DNA from: Oceaniglobus trochenteri
GTDB taxonomy: Bacteria; Pseudomonadota; Alphaproteobacteria; Rhodobacterales; Rhodobacteraceae
DNA: 64,000 nt
Assembly: GCF_020529025.1 (NCBI RefSeq)
Contig: NZ_JACNMM010000002.1
Location: 682,001 to 746,000 of the forward strand
Direction of reading: 5' to 3'
Below the pieces are notes generated by a model, which was not told where the DNA came from, did not search any database, and saw only the letters and a program-made list of their open reading frames with translations. How positions within the stretch are numbered: the first letter of the stretch is position 1; every line of letters starts with the position of its first letter. Position numbers and translations under genes: made by a program. Below, piece by piece: positions 58,238 to 64,000 of the stretch.

Positions 58238-60991
58238 TCATTGTCCCAACCGGTCCAGCAGGGCCGGTACGTGCACCTGGTCGGATTTGTAGTTGCCCGT
58301 CAGCACATGCATGATCAGGTTGACGCCGAACCGCAGCGCGATCTCGCGTTGGCGTTCGCCCGCATAGCCCCGCCCGACCGGGAACATCCGGTTGCCCCGT
58401 TCATCCACGGCCCAGGCGGCGGCCCAGTCGTTGCCGCCGATCACCACCGGCGTGACGTTGTCGTTGAGGTTGCGGAAGGGCATGCCGTCCACGGTCTGGG
58501 CATCGGGGGGCGCCGCCTCGACCCAAACGTCACGGCTGGCGTGGCGGCCCGGGAAATCCTGCAACAGGTAGAAGGTGCGTGTCAGAACGTGATCGCCCGG
58601 AATCGGCTCCAGTGGCGGGATGTCGAGGGCCCGCGCCAGTTGCTGAAGCTTGCGCCCGTTCGCCGATCCGCCGCCGAATTGCGCGACATCCCCGTCGCGG
58701 GTGTCGAACAGGATCATGCCGCCGGTGCGCAGGTAGGTGTTCAACCGACCGTAAGCCTCCTGGCTGGGCAGCGGCTGATCGGGGGTGACCGGCCAGTAGA
58801 GGAAGGGAAAGAACGACAGTTCGTCGGTTTCAAGGTTCACGGCGATGGGTTCGGCGGGTTCGATCGAGGTGCGCGAAAACAGGGTGTCGGACAAGCCGCG
58901 CAACCCGGCCTGGGCGATCCGGTCCAGTTGGGCGTCGCCGGTCACCACATGGGCCAGCACAACCTCCGAAGTCGCGTCCAGCGCAAAGTCGTCCTCCTGC
59001 GCCTGGCTGTCCTGCGGCGCCGCCAGAAGCAGCGCCAGCACCAGCGTCGCCGCCCGCGCCCCCGTCAGGCGCCCCGCAATCCAGAGCGAGGCGAGCACAT
59101 CCAGCGCCAACAGCGTCACCGCCAGCGACAGCAGCGCCCCCTTCAGCGCGGTTTCCCGCGTCAGCGCCAGCCCCTCGACCGGAATCCGGTCGGGCCAGAC
59201 GGTGGGGGCCAGTTCGGTCTCCTGCGATACCACGTTCAGCGCGATGCGCCGATCCTCGCCGGCATAGAGCCCCGGCGGCGTGGCGGCCGAGGGGACGGCC
59301 GCGGCCAGCGCCCCGCCCTCGATCCCGGGCAGGGTGCCTGCGTCCTCAATCTGGCCAAAGGCGTTCATCACCACGTCGGGCGACCAGGTGGTGCCTTCCA
59401 GATCCTGGGTGCTGGGGCGTGCGGGGCGGGTGGAAACGGCCAGCCGCTCCAGCATCTGCACGAACAGGCCCGAAAGCGGCAGGGTCGACCATTCGGCATT
59501 GGCGGTGACATGGAACAGCACCACCTGCCCCTGCCCGATGCGCTTGCGCGTGACCAGGGGTGTGCCATCGGCCAGGGCGGCGATCACCCGGTCGGCCAGG
59601 GCCGGGTCGGGCTGGGCCATCACCTGGGCGTTCACCGTCACGTCCTCGGGCACCGCAAGCCCGAAGAAGGGTGAACCTTCGCCAAAGGCGCGCAGCCCCT
59701 TGGGTTCACCCCAGCTCATCGCGCCGCCCACGCTGCGCCCGCCCGCCCGCAGGCGCACCGGCATCAGGGGGTCTTCGGCATCGCGGCTGATGTCGCTGGC
59801 GGCCAGGCGGGGGCCGGCAAAGCGCAACAGCAACCCGCCCTGGTCCACCCAGTCCTCGATGGCCGACGCCTCATCCGCCGTCACCGTGGCCACGTCAGCC
59901 AGAACGATCACATCGGGGTTGGCCAACAGCACATCGTCGAGCGATCCGTCGATCAGGTCGGCGGTCGGCTCCAGCGCCTGTTCCAGGTAATGGGTGGGCG
60001 AAAGAAGCTGCAACGCTTCGCGGTCGTCCCTCCCCGAAATCAGCGCCACCTCGCGCCGTTTCAGCCCGTCGTCGGTCAGGGACACGGCCCCGGCAGAGCG
60101 TACGCCGTCGATCTGGAATCGGGTGATCCGGTTGCGCAACTCGGGCGGCAGCGACAGCGCCAGGTCGGCGCCGGTTTCGCCTTCGCCGAAGGTCATGGTG
60201 GCGCGGGCCAGTTCCCGCTCCACCCCGTTCGGGTCAAGGCCATAACCGCTCACCTCGACCTGCTGCTCGGGGCCTTCCGCCGCGCGCAGGGCCGACAGGG
60301 CAATCGCCCCATCCTCGAACCGCGCCGGGGCCAGCGCCAGCACAGGGCGCGGGCTTTCGAACACGCGCACGGGTCCGCGATCCTCCAGCAGGGTCAGCAG
60401 GTCCGCGCGCCACGGCTGGTTCAGCCCGTCCGACATCCACAGCGTCTCGAACCCGCCCGACAGGGTTTCGCCCCAGGCCAGGACGGCCGCGCCATCCGCC
60501 GCCCAGGGTTTCGGCGTCAGGCTGGGCAGGCGATTGGACCAGGCATCGGCCGCCTGGAACGGCAGGCCGTCGGCGGGCAGATCGGTCAGCGTCACCACTG
60601 CCGCCGCCCTGCCATCGCGGCCCGCCTCGTCCAGCGCGCCGGCGATCCGGTCCACCCGGCGCGGCCAGTCGCGGGCATCGGCCCAGGTCCCGTCCACGAC
60701 GATCAGCAGCGGCCCCGTTCCCGGCACCCGGTCATCGGGGTTCAGAAGCGGTCCGGCAAAGCCGACGATCACCGCCGCGACGGCCAGCGTGCGCAGCAGC
60801 AGCAACCACCAGGGCGTCTTGTCGCTTTGCTGATCGTCGTCCTTCAACCCCAGCAAAAGCGCCACACCCGGAAACCGCCGCCGCACCGGCGCCGGGGGCA
60901 CCGCCCGCAGCAACAGCCACAGCACCGGCAAGGCGACAAGCCCCAGCAAAAGCCAAGGCGTGGTGAATCCTATGCCTGCAAGGGTGAACAT
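58238..60991 (-). CDS. BatA-like N-terminal/DUF4159 C-terminal membrane protein
   Basis: 917 residues. N-terminal BatA-type membrane segment (two helices before residue 80, with a PVRRRFPGVALLLGL motif), a periplasmic-type alpha/beta domain, a second pair of helices at about 640-680, and a C-terminal DUF4159 domain (about 700-917, FFPFLYWPVTPDQPLPS, YLRTGGMILFDTRDGD). Overlaps the DUF58 gene by TGATG. Component of the MoxR-DUF58-BatA type operon. Function unknown. Confidence 0.88.
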   Translation of the reverse strand: MFTLAGIGFTTPWLLLGLVALPVLWLLLRAVPPAPVRRRFPGVALLLGLKDDDQQSDKTPWWLLLLRTLAVAAVIVGFAGPLLNPDDRVPGTGPLLIVVDGTWADARDWPRRVDRIAGALDEAGRDGRAAAVVTLTDLPADGLPFQAADAWSNRLPSLTPKPWAADGAAVLAWGETLSGGFETLWMSDGLNQPWRADLLTLLEDRGPVRVFESPRPVLALAPARFEDGAIALSALRAAEGPEQQVEVSGYGLDPNGVERELARATMTFGEGETGADLALSLPPELRNRITRFQIDGVRSAGAVSLTDDGLKRREVALISGRDDREALQLLSPTHYLEQALEPTADLIDGSLDDVLLANPDVIVLADVATVTADEASAIEDWVDQGGLLLRFAGPRLAASDISRDAEDPLMPVRLRAGGRSVGGAMSWGEPKGLRAFGEGSPFFGLAVPEDVTVNAQVMAQPDPALADRVIAALADGTPLVTRKRIGQGQVVLFHVTANAEWSTLPLSGLFVQMLERLAVSTRPARPSTQDLEGTTWSPDVVMNAFGQIEDAGTLPGIEGGALAAAVPSAATPPGLYAGEDRRIALNVVSQETELAPTVWPDRIPVEGLALTRETALKGALLSLAVTLLALDVLASLWIAGRLTGARAATLVLALLLAAPQDSQAQEDDFALDATSEVVLAHVVTGDAQLDRIAQAGLRGLSDTLFSRTSIEPAEPIAVNLETDELSFFPFLYWPVTPDQPLPSQEAYGRLNTYLRTGGMILFDTRDGDVAQFGGGSANGRKLQQLARALDIPPLEPIPGDHVLTRTFYLLQDFPGRHASRDVWVEAAPPDAQTVDGMPFRNLNDNVTPVVIGGNDWAAAWAVDERGNRMFPVGRGYAGERQREIALRFGVNLIMHVLTGNYKSDQVHVPALLDRLGQ

Positions 60992-61866
60992 CAGTGATCA
61001 TGCTCCAGGGCGCCATAAAGCCACAACAGGGCCGAAGCCGCGCCCTGACCGGTGTGATGGCAGTGATATTGCCAGCCTGTAGCGCGGGCCAGATCGCGCA
61101 GCATCGCCTTGCGCGCCGTCAGCCGTTCAAGATACCGGTCGCGCAGATCCCCCGCCTTCAGCGTCTCGTGACGGAGCGAGCCGCCGACGGATTCGAACAC
61201 GGTTCGCCCGTCGAAGGGAAAGGCCTCTTCCTGCGGATCGAGAACCTGGAGGATCGCCCCCTTCACGCCGCGATCCGCGGCCTTGGTCAGGGCCGCCGTC
61301 ACCGGCGCCGGGTCACCCAGGAAATCCGACACGAACAGCGCGCGCGACCGGGGCAGCATGCCCCGCGCCTCGGGCGCGCCGTAATCGGGGGCGTTGTCGT
61401 CCCGAGACAGGGCCGTGGCCAGCCGCAGCAGTTGTACCGGCCCCGAACGGGGCGGCAGACCCAGGCCCGAAAGCCCCACCCGCTCGCCCCCCCGCACCAG
61501 CAGGATCGCCAGCGCCATGGCCAGCAGCCGCGCGCGCGCGGCCTTGGGCGGCAGGCCCTGGTCCGAGGAAAAATCCATGCTGCGGGCATTGTCGACCCAC
61601 AGCAGGACGGATTGCGCCGCCTGCCATTCCTTTTCCTGCACGAAATGCGCATCGCTGCGCCCCGAGCGGCGCCAGTCGATGGCGCGCGCCTCGTCCCCCG
61701 GCATCACCGGGCGGTATTGCCAGAACTCATCGCCCATCCCGGCGCGCCTGCGCCCATGGGCGCCCAGCACCACCGACTGCGCCAGATGCTGGGCATCCGC
61801 CAGCAGCGGCGGCAGCGGTGCGGCAAGCCCTTCGGCAGAAGCGCGGAGATCGGCGGCCTGGCTCAC
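60991..61866 (-). CDS. DUF58 domain protein
   Basis: 291 residues, GTG start at 61866 in a GTGA overlap with MoxR. DUF58 signature: YRPVMPGDEARAIDWRRSGRSD, at 49-70, followed by VWA-like region. Typical partner of MoxR AAA ATPases in all proteobacteria; probably recruits substrates to the ATPase. Cytosolic. Confidence 0.93.
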   Translation of the reverse strand: MSQAADLRASAEGLAAPLPPLLADAQHLAQSVVLGAHGRRRAGMGDEFWQYRPVMPGDEARAIDWRRSGRSDAHFVQEKEWQAAQSVLLWVDNARSMDFSSDQGLPPKAARARLLAMALAILLVRGGERVGLSGLGLPPRSGPVQLLRLATALSRDDNAPDYGAPEARGMLPRSRALFVSDFLGDPAPVTAALTKAADRGVKGAILQVLDPQEEAFPFDGRTVFESVGGSLRHETLKAGDLRDRYLERLTARKAMLRDLARATGWQYHCHHTGQGAASALLWLYGALEHDH

Positions 61867-62870
61867 GCGGCGGCCTCGCTGCGGGTCACCTGGGCGGTGA
61901 CATCGGCAATGACACGGGCAAGGCTTTCGCCCCGCGCCCGTGCCGCAAAGGTCAGCGCCATGCGGTGGCTGAGGACCGGACCCGCCATGGCCGCCACATC
62001 GTCGATCGACGGCGCCAGCCGCCCGTCAAGCAGGGCGCGCGCCCGCACCGTCAGCATCAGCGCCTGCGCGGCCCGCGGCCCCGGCCCCCAGCCAACCGCG
62101 CCGCGCACCGAATCCGGCGCGCTGGCATCCTCGGGGCGACAGGCGCGCACCAGGTCGAGGATCGATTCGACCACCGTCTCGCCCACCGGCATCCGCCGCA
62201 GCAGCGTTTGCGCCGCCAGAAGCTCGGGCGCGGTGAAGACGGCGACGGCCTCGGCCTCTTCCACGCCGGTGGTGGCGATCAGGATGTCACGTTCGGTCGC
62301 GCGGTCAGGGTAAGGCACATCGATCTGCACCAGGAAGCGGTCAAGCTGCGCCTCGGGAAGTGGATAGGTCCCCTCCTGCTCGATCGGGTTCTGGGTGGCC
62401 AGAACGTGGAAGGGCGGCGCCAGGGCATGGGGCTGGCCGGCGATGGTGACGGATTTCTCCTGCATGGCCTGCAACAGCGCCGATTGCGTGCGCGGGCTGG
62501 CGCGGTTGATCTCGTCCGCCAGCAAAAGCTGGCAGAACACCGGCCCCTGGATGAACCGGAAGGCGCGGCTGCCATCGGGCGCGGTTTCCAGAACCTCCGA
62601 GCCCAGGATGTCGGCCGGCATCAGGTCGGGGGTGAACTGCACCCGCGCGCCGTCCAGCCCCATCACTGTCGAAAGCGTATCCACCAGCCGCGTCTTGCCC
62701 AGCCCCGGCAGCCCGATCAGCAACCCGTGCCCGCCACACAGAAGCGCCGAAAGCACCAGGTCGACAACCTGCCCCTGCCCGATGAAGCGGCGGGTGATGC
62801 TGTCCTTGGCCTGGCCCAGCTTTTCGCCCAGTGTCTCGATCTCAGCGATCAGCGTGTCGGCCTCGGCCAT
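61863..62870 (-). CDS. MoxR-family AAA+ ATPase
   Basis: 335 residues. Walker A GLPGLGKT (about 53-60), Walker B LLADEIN near 115, sensor 1 ATQNPIEQ (about 149-156), all MoxR hallmarks. MoxR proteins act as chaperones that assemble or activate partner enzymes with VWA-domain proteins, here the DUF58, DUF4159 and large membrane proteins downstream. A GGAG site precedes ATG 62870. Confidence 0.95.
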   Translation of the reverse strand: MAEADTLIAEIETLGEKLGQAKDSITRRFIGQGQVVDLVLSALLCGGHGLLIGLPGLGKTRLVDTLSTVMGLDGARVQFTPDLMPADILGSEVLETAPDGSRAFRFIQGPVFCQLLLADEINRASPRTQSALLQAMQEKSVTIAGQPHALAPPFHVLATQNPIEQEGTYPLPEAQLDRFLVQIDVPYPDRATERDILIATTGVEEAEAVAVFTAPELLAAQTLLRRMPVGETVVESILDLVRACRPEDASAPDSVRGAVGWGPGPRAAQALMLTVRARALLDGRLAPSIDDVAAMAGPVLSHRMALTFAARARGESLARVIADVTAQVTRSEAAA

Positions 62871-62928
62871 GACATTACTCCGTGAATGACTATGTAGTTG
62901 TTAGACAGACCTATCGTGACGGCGACAA

Positions 62929-63531
62929 ATGGCAAAAGCAATGAGTGGACAAAACATCGTGACCCCCAATGCCGAAGGCATCGCCGCCAGCGCGCGCGCC
63001 GCCTCGAAAAAAGGCGGATTGCCGCCGGTTCACCTCTGGGATCCGCCCTTCTGCGGCGATCTCGACATCCGCATCGCCCGCGACGGCACATGGTATTACC
63101 TCGGCACGCCCATCGGGCGCAAACGCCTGGTGCGGCTGTTCTCGACCATCCTCAAGCGCGAGGGCGATTCCCATTTCCTGGTGACCCCGGTCGAAAAGGT
63201 GGGAATCACTGTCGATGACGCCCCCTTCGTCGCCGTCGATTTCACCGTGGCGGGCGAAGGCCGCGATCAGGCGATCACCTTCGAAACCAATCTCGGCGAC
63301 AGCGTGACCGCCGGCCCCGATCACCCGATCCGCGTGCTGCGCGACGACAACAGCGACGAACCTTCGCCCTATGTCATGGTGCGCGGCGGGATGGAGGCGC
63401 TGATCGACCGCAAGAGCTTCTATCGCCTCGTGGACCTGGGCGAAGCCACTTGCCACGAGGGGCGCGACTGGTTCGGGCTCTGGTCTCAGGGGGCCTTCTT
63501 CCCGATGATTCCCCTGGCCGAACTCGGCTGA
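62929..63531 (+). CDS. DUF1285 domain protein
   Basis: 200 residues, DUF1285 with the characteristic VHLWDPPFCGDLDIRIARDGTWYYLGTPIGRKRLVRLF (N-terminal third). Structured cytosolic protein of unknown function; commonly next to moxR in Rhodobacterales, as here (divergent). ATG 62929 or 62941; no clear Shine-Dalgarno. Confidence 0.9.
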   Translation: MAKAMSGQNIVTPNAEGIAASARAASKKGGLPPVHLWDPPFCGDLDIRIARDGTWYYLGTPIGRKRLVRLFSTILKREGDSHFLVTPVEKVGITVDDAPFVAVDFTVAGEGRDQAITFETNLGDSVTAGPDHPIRVLRDDNSDEPSPYVMVRGGMEALIDRKSFYRLVDLGEATCHEGRDWFGLWSQGAFFPMIPLAELG

Positions 63532-63550
63532 GGGGCGGCGCGAACCGCCC

Positions 63551-63574
63551 ATTCTTTCTTGCCTGAAATACTCA
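63551..63574 (-). repeat. Dispersed 26-bp repeat, copy between DUF1285 and H-lectin genes
   Basis: Minus-orientation copy (TGAGTATTTC, AG, GCAAGAAAGAAT), 20 bases after the DUF1285 stop, between convergent genes; the terminal G-run is degraded. Confidence 0.75.
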
Positions 63575-63602
63575 CTGCGCGACGCCGCAACCCGAACTGC
63601 CG

Positions 63603-63953
63603 TCAATCGATCTGCCAGTCGTCCTCGTCGATCACCTGCCCCATGGCAGTCCAGTCGGCGCGCACACGTGCAATGCGGGTATCCCCCCAGGTGCGGAAGA
63701 CGATCCAGAAACCCTCCGGCCCGACGCGGTTGAACGACAGGTCGGCGCGGGGGTTCGTGGCCTGGTCCATGTCCCACATCGACATCGACAGCTGCACCAC
63801 CGGAGGGTCACGGAAGGCTTCGGCAAAGCGGACCTCGCGCTGCAATTCGCGCTCGCCCTCGCCTGTCCACATCTGGCCGTTGTCCTTGTAGTCGGAAAAC
63901 AGCACAAGCGATCCCTGTTGAACCCCAAGGTAACGGGCATCCATCCGCCGCAT
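63603..63953 (-). CDS. H-type lectin domain protein
   Basis: 116 residues, one H-type lectin (discoidin II/HPA-like) domain: FSDYKDNGQMWTGEGEREL near 19-37, VQLSMSMWDMD, and FWIVFRTWGDTRIARVRADW. Such domains bind galactose/GalNAc type sugars; no signal peptide, so cytosolic or exported unconventionally. AGGAGG 8 bases before ATG 63953. The last 47 bases of the window hold no supported gene. Confidence 0.85.
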   Translation of the reverse strand: MRRMDARYLGVQQGSLVLFSDYKDNGQMWTGEGERELQREVRFAEAFRDPPVVQLSMSMWDMDQATNPRADLSFNRVGPEGFWIVFRTWGDTRIARVRADWTAMGQVIDEDDWQID

Positions 63954-64000
63954 GGCTCATCCTCCTCTTGGTACGGGTTGGCCATGGGCCGGACACGCAA

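Noticed and set aside
1493-63574. Dispersed repeat as a CRISPR array or IS terminal repeats
   Set aside because: Copies are kilobases apart, single or one inverted pair, and mostly at gene ends. No regular spacing, spacers, transposase gene or target duplication is seen.
1-64000. tRNA or rRNA genes
   Set aside because: No cloverleaf-like sequence ending in CCA or GGTTCRA-type T-arm, and no rRNA motif, was noticed on reading. A dedicated tRNA scan was not possible here.

Overview
The window is GC-rich chromosomal DNA of an alphaproteobacterium, most likely a Rhodobacterales (Paracoccaceae/Roseobacteraceae) species. The evidence is the gene content: a seven-subunit Mrp antiporter operon, glcDEF, a DUF1285 gene beside a moxR-DUF58-BatA-like-DUF4159 operon, DUF1523, a Hint-domain exported protein and an H-type lectin. 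No rRNA, tRNA, CRISPR array, IS element or prophage was recognised. One family of short interspersed repeats (about 26 bp) recurs eleven times.

Layout. 0-3.4 kb: the 3' part of murJ, then a ThuA-like protein and a Gfo/Idh/MocA oxidoreductase. 3.5-10.2 kb: mnhA-G, divergent from an OxyR-like regulator whose peroxidatic cysteine position is arginine, with an OxyR-type site between them. 10.3-25.7 kb: a cluster of exported proteases and a lipase, made of a CHAT protein; a seven-gene minus-strand run (catalytically dead HtrA/PDZ protein, response regulator, histidine kinase, patatin lipoprotein, caspase-like protease, trypsin-like zymogen, TPR-rich exported protein); and a divergent pair (PPC-like protein, second caspase). 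25.7-31.3 kb: rpe, deoC, a small AT-rich gene, an ALDH16-type fused aldehyde dehydrogenase and a fatty-acid desaturase. 31.4-38.8 kb: a nine-gene operon of unknown function (coiled-coil protein, 379-residue protein, AAA ATPase, three tiny membrane proteins, a 455-residue protein, an 89-residue membrane protein, DUF1523). 38.9-45.8 kb: a MESH1-like alarmone hydrolase, a small exported protein, an alpha/beta hydrolase, a succinate-semialdehyde dehydrogenase, a Hint protein, MarC, a stand-alone RAM-domain protein and a cupin. 45.9-50.6 kb: an ECF sigma factor coupled to a membrane VWA protein, Hsp20, and two tandem trypsin-like proteases. 50.7-54.7 kb: glcDEF. 54.7-64 kb: DUF599, a small exported protein, the moxR operon, DUF1285 and an H-type lectin.

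The best candidate for an undescribed system is the 10.3-25.7 kb cluster. Its effectors carry signal peptides or a lipobox, so it should act in the envelope or outside the cell. The trypsin-like zymogen has an Arg activation site but not a trypsin-type S1 pocket. Both caspases keep the Asp that in metacaspases selects basic P1 residues. A caspase-to-trypsin activation cascade controlled by an envelope two-component system and a pseudo-HtrA sensor is therefore a testable inference, not a demonstrated fact. The nine-gene AAA ATPase operon is a second candidate.
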